Shown here piece by piece: positions 57,429-64,000 of a DNA stretch of 64,000 nt. Both the position numbers and the translations under genes were made by a program. The notes under the pieces are model-generated. The model was given only the letters and a program-made list of their open reading frames with translations. It made no database searches and had not been told where the DNA came from. Each line of letters starts with the position of its first letter. The stretch's first letter is position 1. The DNA is from Streptomyces sp. NBC_01451. GTDB lineage: Bacteria; Actinomycetota; Actinomycetes; Streptomycetales; Streptomycetaceae. The stretch is from the NCBI RefSeq assembly GCF_036227485.1, contig NZ_CP109479.1, positions 372,001 through 436,000 on the forward strand, in the 5' to 3' direction.

Positions 57429-58139
57429 ATGCACGGCACCCCGCACACCGTGAGTGACGTGATGACCCGCACCGTCGCCACCGTCGTCCGCGAGGCGCGC
57501 TTCAAGGAGATCGTGCGGACGATGCAGGAGTGGCGGATCAGCGCCCTGCCCGTGCTGGACGGCGAGGGCCGCGTCGTCGGCGTCGTCTCCGAGGCCGATC
57601 TCCTGCCCAAGGAGGAGTTCCGCGACAGCGACCCCGACCGGCGCACGCAGCTGAGCCGCCTGTCCGACCTGGCCAAGGCGGGCGGGGTGACCGCCGGGGA
57701 ACTGATGTCCGCGCCGGCCGTCACCGTCCGCGCGGACACCACGCTCGCCCAGGCCGCTCGCACCATGGCCCATGGCCGGGTGAAGCGGCTGCCCGTGGTC
57801 GACGCACTGGGCATGCTGGAGGGCGTCGTCAGTCGGGCCGACCTGCTCAAGGTGTTCCTGCGGGCCGACGAGGACATCGCGGAGGAGGTCCGCCGGGAAG
57901 TGGTGTCGTACCTCTTCCCGGCGCCGGCGTCCGACGTACGGGTGGAAGTACGGGACGGAGCCGTGAAACTCCGCGGCCGAGTCCATGACACGGGTCTGGT
58001 CCCCGTCGCCGCCCGGCTCGCCAGGGCCGTCGAGGGAGTCGTCGACGTCGACTTCGAACTCACCGTGCACTCCCCCGCCACGGACTCCACGAAGCCGCCC
58101 GCCACGTCCCCGAAACGACCCGCCGCCCCGTCGGCGTAG
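57429..58139 (+). CDS. CBS-pair protein with BON domain
   Basis: A 236-residue protein. Two CBS motifs (about 8-60 and 85-142; VSDVMTRTVATVVREARFKE and TAGELMSAPAVTVRADTTLA) form an adenosyl-nucleotide-binding pair. A BON domain follows (about 155-215; VRVEVRDGAVKLRGRVHDTG). The tail is Pro/Thr-rich. Such CBS-BON proteins are common in dormancy regulons. It starts 38 bases after the Crp-like stop, with GGAG upstream, and leads into the nitroreductase gene 17 bases on. Confidence 0.9.
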   Translation: MHGTPHTVSDVMTRTVATVVREARFKEIVRTMQEWRISALPVLDGEGRVVGVVSEADLLPKEEFRDSDPDRRTQLSRLSDLAKAGGVTAGELMSAPAVTVRADTTLAQAARTMAHGRVKRLPVVDALGMLEGVVSRADLLKVFLRADEDIAEEVRREVVSYLFPAPASDVRVEVRDGAVKLRGRVHDTGLVPVAARLARAVEGVVDVDFELTVHSPATDSTKPPATSPKRPAAPSA

Positions 58140-58156
58140 GGCGGGAGGTGCTTGTG

Positions 58157-59155
58157 ATGCCCCCTGCGACTCTCGACGTCCCCACCCTGGAGAAGCTGAT
58201 CTCCGCGGCGGTGGCCGCCCCCTCGATCCACAACACACAGCCCTGGCGGTTCCGGCTCGACCCGGACATGGTGACGCTGGAGATCCGTGCCTCGACGAAC
58301 CGGGTCCTGCGTCACATCGATCCGACGGGACGTGCGCTGCACCTCTCCGTGGGCTGCGCCGTCCTCAACCTGCGGGTGGCCGTCGCACACTTCGGCTGGG
58401 AACCGGTGACCCGGCTGCTGCCCAGCCCGGAGGAACCCGAACTGCTCGCGACCGTGCGGCTCGGCGGCACCACCGCCGCGTCCTCGACACCCCACCTGTA
58501 CGACATGCTGTGGCGTCGGCACAGCAGCCGTTTCCCGTTCTCCGAGCAGCCGCCGCCCAGCGCAGTGCTGAGCGAACTCGCCGAAGCCGCCCACACGGAG
58601 GGCGCCGTGCTGACCCGTCCCGGCAGGAGTGAGACGGACCGCCTGCTGCGCCTGCTGCGCGAGGCGGAGCACCGCAACTCCGTCGACGCCGACCGGGCTT
58701 CGGAGAGCCGCCGCTGGGTGCACGAACCGAACGAGGCGGCGCTCGGCATGCCTCCCGCGACCCTGGGACCGCAGGACGCCAGAGAGCAGCTCCCGATGCG
58801 TGACTTCGGCGCCCACCGGCACCCTGGCGTGCTGACCGCCCGCCCGTTCGAGCAGCGCCCGTCGATCACCGTGCTCTCCACGGCGCACGACCGGCGAGCC
58901 GACTGGCTGCGCGCGGGCCAGGCCCTCGAACGCGTCCTGCTGGTGGCCACCGCCCACGGACTGCGCGCGTCGCTCCTGCACCAGGCGCTGGAGTGGCCCG
59001 ACCTGCGCCGGAAACTCGTACGCGTGCCCGGCGGCGAGTCACGCGCCCATGCGCAGATGGTGCTTCGCCTCGGGTACGGGCCGGAGGGGCCTCCGTCTCC
59101 TCGGCGCACGGCGCGGCAGACCCTGTCCCAGGGTGAACCGTGGGCCTCCCGCTGA
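58157..59155 (+). CDS. Acg-like nitroreductase family protein
   Basis: A 332-residue protein of the Acg branch of the nitroreductase fold, with SAAVAAPSIHNTQPWRFRLD at the N-terminus, a half-site typical of FMN binders, and LLVATAHGLRASLLHQALEW further on. In Mycobacterium tuberculosis Acg is a DosR target that may sequester flavin. The ATG at 58157 follows GGGAGG by eight bases; GTG 58148 is an alternative. It is the third gene of the operon behind the 56841 palindrome. Confidence 0.85.
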   Translation: MPPATLDVPTLEKLISAAVAAPSIHNTQPWRFRLDPDMVTLEIRASTNRVLRHIDPTGRALHLSVGCAVLNLRVAVAHFGWEPVTRLLPSPEEPELLATVRLGGTTAASSTPHLYDMLWRRHSSRFPFSEQPPPSAVLSELAEAAHTEGAVLTRPGRSETDRLLRLLREAEHRNSVDADRASESRRWVHEPNEAALGMPPATLGPQDAREQLPMRDFGAHRHPGVLTARPFEQRPSITVLSTAHDRRADWLRAGQALERVLLVATAHGLRASLLHQALEWPDLRRKLVRVPGGESRAHAQMVLRLGYGPEGPPSPRRTARQTLSQGEPWASR

Positions 59156-59156
59156 A

Positions 59157-60938
59157 TCAGTCCTGGGCGGGCAACACCCTGGTCACCCTGCCCTTGGTGT
59201 CCGCCTCCAGAAAGCCGGAGCCGTAGTCGCCGGTCAGGTAGACGGCCATGCCGGCTGGCGAGTCCCGGAGGTCGTTGGGCAGCCTCACCATCAGGTAGCG
59301 GTTCTCGGGATCGTCGACGTTCAGCTTCCTGTCCGCCTCCTTCAGGAGCGCGGGGACCTTGTCCCAGTCGAAGGCGTCGAGACCGATCGGCCGGTCGCCG
59401 CCGAGGAGAGAACCCTTGATGATGTCTTTCTGGACGCCCTCGCCCGGGCGGTAGGTGTAGGAGTCGTACTTGGTGTCGCTGCCGTTGACCATCAACCGGG
59501 CGATGGCGTACTCCTCGTACACGGTGAAGTCGCAGAACCTGTTCCGGCCGGTCTCGCTCTCGAACGCCTTGATGACGGTGCGGATGCCGTCCGGGGTGAG
59601 CAGCGTGGTGGTTCGGGCCGCCTCGGACCGCTGGGCCGCCGGGGCGGTCGAGGTCTGCGACACGGTCGGCTGCGGGGCCGGTGTGGACGTCGAGGCGCCC
59701 GCGCCCCTGTCACCCGAGTCGCCTCCGAGAGGCAGCAGCCACCACAGGAGGACGGCGGCGAGCGAGGTTCCCGAGACGACGGACAGACCCCTGAGGCCGG
59801 GGCCGCGTCGGCGTGCCGCCGGTGCCGGTGCGGTCGCCGGCCGGAGCGTGATCGGCCCGGGGAGGACCGGCGGCGGCCCGAACCCGGCCGGAACGGCCGC
59901 GGGGACCGCGTCGGCGGGGGTGGAGGCAGGGGCGGGGAGCCCAGGAGCAGCCGGCGCGACCGGGTACCCGCCGGACGCGACGAACCCGGCGGGCGCGGCG
60001 GAGGTGAGCGGATCCGGTTGTGCCGCGGGGGCGGACGGCGGGCCCAGCGGGTAGGAGGTGGGCTCTTCCCACGAGGCCGTGGAACCGGCCGGAGCCGATT
60101 CGGCCTCGGCCAGCCTCCGGTCCAGTACCGCTGCGGACGGCCGCGCCGCCGGGTCCCGCACGAGGACGCTCATCAGGACCTCGCCGAGGGCGCCGGCCCG
60201 CACCGGAGGCGGCACGTCCTCGTGGAGGACCGCGGCGAGGGTGGCCAGGGTGGTGCCCCGGCGCAGCGGATGGTGGCCCTCCACGGCGGTGTACAGCATC
60301 ATCGCCAGCGACCACAGGTCGGAGGCGGCTCCGCCCTCGTGCCCCGAGATGCGCTCGGGTGCCATGAAGTCGGCCGTACCGATGATGGAGCCCGTGGCGG
60401 TGAGGCTGGTCGCCTCGCGGATCGCGGCGATGCCGAAGTCGGTGAGCACCGGACGCCCGTCCGGCCGCAGGAGTACGTTGGCGGGCTTGACGTCCCGGTG
60501 CTCGATACCGGCCTCGTGCGCCGCGGCGAGCGCGGCCAGCACGCCCCGGCCGGTCCGCGCCGCCTCGGCCGGAGCCATCGGCGCCCGGGCCAGCCGGTCG
60601 GCCAGCGAACCCCCGCTGACCAGTTCCATCACGATCCACGGGTAGGTGCCCTCACCGCCGTCGACGATGTGGTGGATGGTGACGACGTTCGGATGGTCGA
60701 TCCGGGCCAGGGCCCTGGCCTCACGCAGCACCCGCTCACGCAGCATGCGCGCGCCCTCGGGGTCGTACTCGGCCAGGTCCCGGTCGGGCGGGCGGACCTC
60801 CTTGACCGCCACCAGCCTGTGGAGCACCACGTCCCTGGCCCGCCAGACGGTCCCCATCCCGCCTCCGCCGAGACGCGCCTCCAACTCGAAGCGCCCGTCG
60901 ACGACCCGCCGCCCGGTGCCTCTGTCTGCCTCACTCAT
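59157..60938 (-). CDS. Membrane-anchored Ser/Thr protein kinase (PASTA-less)
   Basis: A 593-residue Hanks-type kinase. The kinase domain (about 17-275) has GGGGMGTVWRARD, catalytic Lys in VAVKEVRPP, HRDVKPANVLL and DFGIAAIRE. A proline/alanine-rich linker follows, one membrane span near residues 385-405 (LAAVLLWWLLPLG), then an extracytoplasmic domain of about 165 residues with RNRFCDFTVYEEYAIARLMV. No PASTA repeats are present. The outer domain is not a family I recognise. The stop abuts the nitroreductase stop with one base between. Confidence 0.9.
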   Translation of the reverse strand: MSEADRGTGRRVVDGRFELEARLGGGGMGTVWRARDVVLHRLVAVKEVRPPDRDLAEYDPEGARMLRERVLREARALARIDHPNVVTIHHIVDGGEGTYPWIVMELVSGGSLADRLARAPMAPAEAARTGRGVLAALAAAHEAGIEHRDVKPANVLLRPDGRPVLTDFGIAAIREATSLTATGSIIGTADFMAPERISGHEGGAASDLWSLAMMLYTAVEGHHPLRRGTTLATLAAVLHEDVPPPVRAGALGEVLMSVLVRDPAARPSAAVLDRRLAEAESAPAGSTASWEEPTSYPLGPPSAPAAQPDPLTSAAPAGFVASGGYPVAPAAPGLPAPASTPADAVPAAVPAGFGPPPVLPGPITLRPATAPAPAARRRGPGLRGLSVVSGTSLAAVLLWWLLPLGGDSGDRGAGASTSTPAPQPTVSQTSTAPAAQRSEAARTTTLLTPDGIRTVIKAFESETGRNRFCDFTVYEEYAIARLMVNGSDTKYDSYTYRPGEGVQKDIIKGSLLGGDRPIGLDAFDWDKVPALLKEADRKLNVDDPENRYLMVRLPNDLRDSPAGMAVYLTGDYGSGFLEADTKGRVTRVLPAQD

Positions 60939-61109
60939 GGACGGGAGCCTAGACGCCGCCACGGACACCGTTCGAACGGCGCCCGCCGTCACCTGCGGCA
61001 GATCGCGGCGCGCCCGGACTCAACTGCCGTACGGACGAATGCCGTCGGGCCGCCACGCGCGTGTCGGAGCCTGCTCGCCCAGGTCCGTACCGCCGTCATG
61101 GCCGGGTCT

Positions 61110-61985
61110 TCAGCCGATGCGCGTTCCCGCGCCGCCGACCCGGACACACGGGTCGCCCGCGCGCAGTGTCACCGTGAGTTCGCCGGGGCGGCCCAGGTCC
61201 TCGCCCTGGCGCAGGGTGAGAACGGTGTCCTCGGGGACCAGGCCGAGGTCACGGGCGTACGCCCCGAACGCGGCGGCTGCCGCGCCGGTCGCCGGGTCCT
61301 CGACGACGCCGCCGACGGGGAACGGGTCACGGACGTGGAAGACGGTGGCCGACTCCCGCCACACCAACTGGACCGTGGTCAGGTCCAGGCGGTGCATCAG
61401 GGTTTCGAGACGCTCGAAGTCGTACGCGAGATCCGCGAGGCGGGCGCGCGTGGCCGCCGCGAGCACGAGATGGCGGGCGCCGGCGAAGGCGATACGGGGC
61501 GGGAAGGCCGGGTCGAGATCGGCGGCCGGCCAGTCGAGCGCGGCCAGTGCCTCCGTGAGGTCGGTGTCGGTGACCTCCTCGATCTTCGGCTCGACACTGG
61601 TGAGCGTGGCGCGGAGCGTGCCGCCCTCCTCGGCCACCAGCACCGGCACGGTGCCGGCGCGCGTCGCGAACACCAGCTCACCGGGGCCCCGGCGCTCGGC
61701 GAGGGCGACGGCGGTCGCCACGGTCGCGTGCCCGCAGAACGGCACCTCGGCCCTGGGGCTGAAGTAGCGGATGGTGTACGCCCTGCCCTCCTCGCCACCC
61801 ACGTCCTCCGGCGGCGCGGTCAGGAACGCGGACTCCGAGTATCCGAGGTCGGCGGCGATGGCCAGCATGTCGCCGTCGTCCAGTGCGGTGGCGTCCAGTA
61901 CGACGCCGGCGGGGTTTCCGCCGTCGGGGGAGGTGGAGAAGGCGGTGTAGCGCAACACCTCGGGCCTCGGCGTGTTCGTCGTCAT
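61110..61985 (-). CDS. PhzF-family isomerase/epimerase
   Basis: A 291-residue protein of the PhzF/diaminopimelate-epimerase fold. Signatures are PDGGNPAGVVLDA, the Glu of GYSESAF (Glu51) which acts as general acid/base in PhzF, YFSPRAEVPFCGHATVATAVAL and EDPATGAAAAAFGAYA. There is no phenazine cluster here, so the natural substrate is unknown. The ATG at 61985 has only a weak ribosome-binding site; an upstream start at 62012 cannot be ruled out. Confidence 0.88.
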   Translation of the reverse strand: MTTNTPRPEVLRYTAFSTSPDGGNPAGVVLDATALDDGDMLAIAADLGYSESAFLTAPPEDVGGEEGRAYTIRYFSPRAEVPFCGHATVATAVALAERRGPGELVFATRAGTVPVLVAEEGGTLRATLTSVEPKIEEVTDTDLTEALAALDWPAADLDPAFPPRIAFAGARHLVLAAATRARLADLAYDFERLETLMHRLDLTTVQLVWRESATVFHVRDPFPVGGVVEDPATGAAAAAFGAYARDLGLVPEDTVLTLRQGEDLGRPGELTVTLRAGDPCVRVGGAGTRIG

Positions 61986-62082
61986 GCTCGTGGCAACACG
62001 GTGCGGGGCCATGGCTGTTCCCGGACACCGGCGGCGAGTGACGGGGACACTCCCAGGTCGCGGGCGCGGGCGGCGCGGAGCG

Positions 62083-62682
62083 TCACACCGCCTCCGCGTC
62101 GAAGGCGACTTCGAGCTCGCGCCTCAGCCGGTACAGTCCGCGCCGTGCGTGGCTCTTGACGGTGCCCAGCGGCCAGCCCGTGCGCTCGGCGATCTGGCTC
62201 TGGCTCAGGTCCTCGTAGAAGGCGAGCCGCAGCACCCGCTGCTGGGCCGAGGCCAGCTTGGCGAATTCGGCGCGCACCACCAGCCGGTCCAGGGCACCCT
62301 CCAACCGCTCGTCTGCGGGATCGGCCCGCACCGGCCAGGAGTCCACCGCGGCGACCAGTCGGCTGCGGCGGGTGCGTGCGGCGAGCGCGTCGGCGATCCG
62401 GTGCCTGGCGATTCCCACGATCCACCCGACGAGCGGACCGCGTTCCGGGCGGTAGCCCCGCCGGCCGGACCACACGCCGAGGAAGACCTGCTGGGTGACG
62501 TCCTCGGCCTCCTTCACGTCTCCCAGGGACCGCCAGGCAAGGGTGTGCACCAGCGCCGACCAGCGCCGGTACACGGCCGCAAGGCACGCTTCGTCGCCCG
62601 CGAGAAAGCCCCGGACCAGTTCCTCGTCGTCCGGCTGCCCGGTGGGCGGGGCGGCCGGAGCGGCACACTCGGACATGTTCAT
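62083..62682 (-). CDS. litS: ECF sigma factor, LitS-like
   Basis: A 199-residue extracytoplasmic-function sigma factor: region 2 (about 35-100; EAEDVTQQVFLGVW and PLVGWIVGIARHRIADAL) and region 4 (about 135-190; SQSQIAERTGWPLGTVKSHARRGLYRLR). The ATG at 62682 follows AAGGAG. It diverges from the B12-binding MerR protein and stands near a photolyase gene. In Streptomyces coelicolor this arrangement, as I remember it, is the light-response pair LitR-LitS that drives carotenoid genes, so I use that name with reserve. Confidence 0.75.
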   Translation of the reverse strand: MNMSECAAPAAPPTGQPDDEELVRGFLAGDEACLAAVYRRWSALVHTLAWRSLGDVKEAEDVTQQVFLGVWSGRRGYRPERGPLVGWIVGIARHRIADALAARTRRSRLVAAVDSWPVRADPADERLEGALDRLVVRAEFAKLASAQQRVLRLAFYEDLSQSQIAERTGWPLGTVKSHARRGLYRLRRELEVAFDAEAV

Positions 62683-62822
62683 GACGGTGACTCCTTGCAC
62701 GGAACGGATCCGGCGTCGCGATCCGGCGTACGACGGTTCTGTCATCGTCCGAGTCCGGGCACACGGCATCAACTCGCATCGATTCTGCGTCGTATAACGG
62801 GTCGAGGTCGTAGAGTCGGCCC

Positions 62823-63848
62823 ATGGACGGCATCACGGGCGACAGCGCGGCGGATCGCTCCGGTGCGGCGCCCCAGGATGCCGCGACAGGTCTCACCACC
62901 GGCGCACTGGCCCGCCGGCTGGGCGTGTCGCCCACCACGCTGCGCTCCTGGGACCACCGCTACGGCATCGGTCCCGCGATCCGCCCCGACGGCCGGCACC
63001 GCCGATGGGCTCCGCACGACGTGGCCGTACTGGAGACGATGTGCCGGCTCACGTCCGCCGGTGTACCCCCCGCGGAGGCGGCCCGCGCCGCGCGCGAGAC
63101 CGCGCCCGGCGCCCCGGGTGAGAGCCGGGCGCCCGCCGCCGTGCCGGAACCGGCACCCGGCGCCGCCTCCCGCGCGGCGGGCCCGCTTCCCCTGGGCGAC
63201 GTGCGCCGGGAGTGCAAAGGGCTCGCCCGCGCCGCCGTACGACTCGACGCACCCGCCGTGGAGCAGCAGCTGGCCACGGCGGTCGGCACGCACGGTCTCG
63301 TGGTCGCCTGGCAGGAGGTGATGCTGCCGACGCTGCACGCCGTGGGCCGCAAATGGGCTTCGTCCGGGGACCGCTACGTCGAGGTGGAGCACCTCCTGTC
63401 CTGGCACGTCTCCACCACCCTGCGCCGCCTTGCCCGCCCCGCGGCCGACTCCGGCCGCACTTCGGCGCCCGGACCGGTGGTCCTGGCCTGTATGCCCGAG
63501 GAGCAGCACACGCTGGCACTGGAGGCGCTCCACACCGGTCTGGGCGAACGGGGACTGCCCACCCGGATGTTCGGATCCGCGGTTCCCGCGGAGGCGCTGC
63601 TCGCGGCGGTCGACCGGCTCGGCCCGGTGGCCGTCGTCCTGTGGGCGCAGTCCCGCTCCACGGCGAGCCTGCCACTGGCCCGGCGCGTCGCGGGCGCCCG
63701 GTGGGGCGTGAAGGGCGCCCGCCGCAGTCCCGTAGTGGTGCCGTGCGGGCCCGGCTGGCTCGGCCGGGCCGACCCGGGGATGCCCCGGCCCGCGTCTCTG
63801 AAGGACGCCATGGACACCCTGGAGGCCCTGTACATACAGGGCCGGTGA
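62823..63848 (+). CDS. litR: B12-binding MerR-family photoreceptor regulator, LitR-like
   Basis: A 341-residue regulator: MerR winged helix (about 24-90; ALARRLGVSPTTLRSWDHRY) and, after a Pro/Ala linker, a cobalamin-binding module (about 120-300). The light-sensing four-helix part ends with W178 and E189-H190, close to the W...EH signature of CarH-type receptors. H229 in CMPEEQHTLAL is positioned as the lower axial B12 ligand. Adenosylcobalamin binding lets it repress in the dark and release in light. It is divergent from the sigma factor gene and convergent with the photolyase gene. Confidence 0.85.
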   Translation: MDGITGDSAADRSGAAPQDAATGLTTGALARRLGVSPTTLRSWDHRYGIGPAIRPDGRHRRWAPHDVAVLETMCRLTSAGVPPAEAARAARETAPGAPGESRAPAAVPEPAPGAASRAAGPLPLGDVRRECKGLARAAVRLDAPAVEQQLATAVGTHGLVVAWQEVMLPTLHAVGRKWASSGDRYVEVEHLLSWHVSTTLRRLARPAADSGRTSAPGPVVLACMPEEQHTLALEALHTGLGERGLPTRMFGSAVPAEALLAAVDRLGPVAVVLWAQSRSTASLPLARRVAGARWGVKGARRSPVVVPCGPGWLGRADPGMPRPASLKDAMDTLEALYIQGR

Positions 63849-63850
63849 GG

Positions 63851-64000
63851 TCACCTGGGTGGTGGGGCGACGACCCGGTCGAGACCACGGGCCCGCTTGA
63901 AGCGGTCGAGCCCGTCCGACAGGCCGACGATCGGGTCCGGATAGTCGACGGCTGCGCGGTCCAGGCCGCGCAGTTTCCACGGCTCGTGCACCACCGCTCC
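63851..64000 (-). CDS. Deoxyribodipyrimidine photolyase, C-terminal end
   Basis: The last 49 codons of a gene that enters from the right edge on the minus strand. It reads AVVHEPWKLRGLDRAAVDYP, then DPIVGLSDGLDRFKRARGL, which is the tail of the DNA photolyase/cryptochrome fold (VHEPW...YPxPIVD...R). It ends three bases from the LitR stop. A light-repair enzyme next to LitR/LitS fits the photo-induced carotenoid/photolyase cluster of Streptomyces. Confidence 0.8.
   Translation of the reverse strand, partial: GAVVHEPWKLRGLDRAAVDYPDPIVGLSDGLDRFKRARGLDRVVAPPPR

Noticed and set aside
59049..62159. Very long rightward open frame (over 1000 codons) across the kinase, PhzF and sigma genes
   Set aside because: It is the antisense shadow of three well-supported leftward genes; the sequence is Arg/Gly/Asp-rich with no domain.

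Overview
The window is high-GC actinobacterial DNA and almost certainly comes from a Streptomyces. Evidence: GTG starts and GTGA/ATGA overlaps are common, lipoprotein and Tat signals are typical, and many families are Streptomyces-like (DUF1707, RsbU-type phosphatases with a histidine-kinase-like ATPase domain, LitR/LitS). No tRNA, rRNA, CRISPR array or intact mobile element was seen. All calls come from reading the sequence and translations by eye; no database search was possible.

Region 1 (1-3.4 kb): the end of a LysR regulator, a convergent MFS transporter, and a scar holding a decayed IS5-type transposase piece and a heptamer repeat. Region 2 (3.4-20 kb) is a potassium island. It has kdpFABC with a 27-residue membrane peptide upstream of kdpF, then kdpE-kdpD behind a terminator, a KimA-like K+ permease, a second APC-superfamily permease, a DUF1707 protein, a 28-residue-repeat protein, an alpha-oxoamine synthase and an MHYT sensor. 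Four intergenic regions here carry the same array of four heptamers related to TTGACGG, starting at 0, 11, 32 and 43; a fifth carries one pair. This looks like the operator of one OmpR-family regulator, with KdpE the obvious candidate.

Region 3 (20-33 kb) is a sugar module. A galactonate (De Ley-Doudoroff) operon (SDR, GntR, DgoD, KDPGal aldolase, KDGal kinase, SMP-30 lactonase) diverges from a sugar ABC transporter. A Tat-exported GH2 enzyme and a cytoplasmic cellulase-like protein follow. The two divergent control regions, 5.7 kb apart, share an AT-rich operator fused to a TTGACG -35 box. Region 4 (33-44 kb) holds phosphoglucomutase, a methyltransferase, a secreted propeller protein, a secreted GH5 enzyme, a complete rpoA standing outside any ribosomal-protein operon, a zinc-ribbon membrane protein, a second SMP-30 protein and an exported carbonic anhydrase.

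Region 5 (44-47 kb) has a decayed dicarboxylate transporter, an Asp/Glu racemase, a GntR regulator and a decayed GH78 rhamnosidase. Region 6 (47-59 kb) resembles a DosR/DevR dormancy regulon: universal stress proteins, an RsbU-like phosphatase, a NarL-family regulator, two FMN-binding split-barrel proteins, PPK2, SulP, a cyclic-nucleotide-binding protein, a CBS-BON protein and an Acg-like nitroreductase. Palindromes close to GGGCCGAWCGGCCC recur between these genes. Region 7 (59-64 kb) has a Ser/Thr kinase, a PhzF protein and a light-response locus (ECF sigma LitS, B12-binding LitR and the C-terminus of a photolyase) that runs off the right edge.
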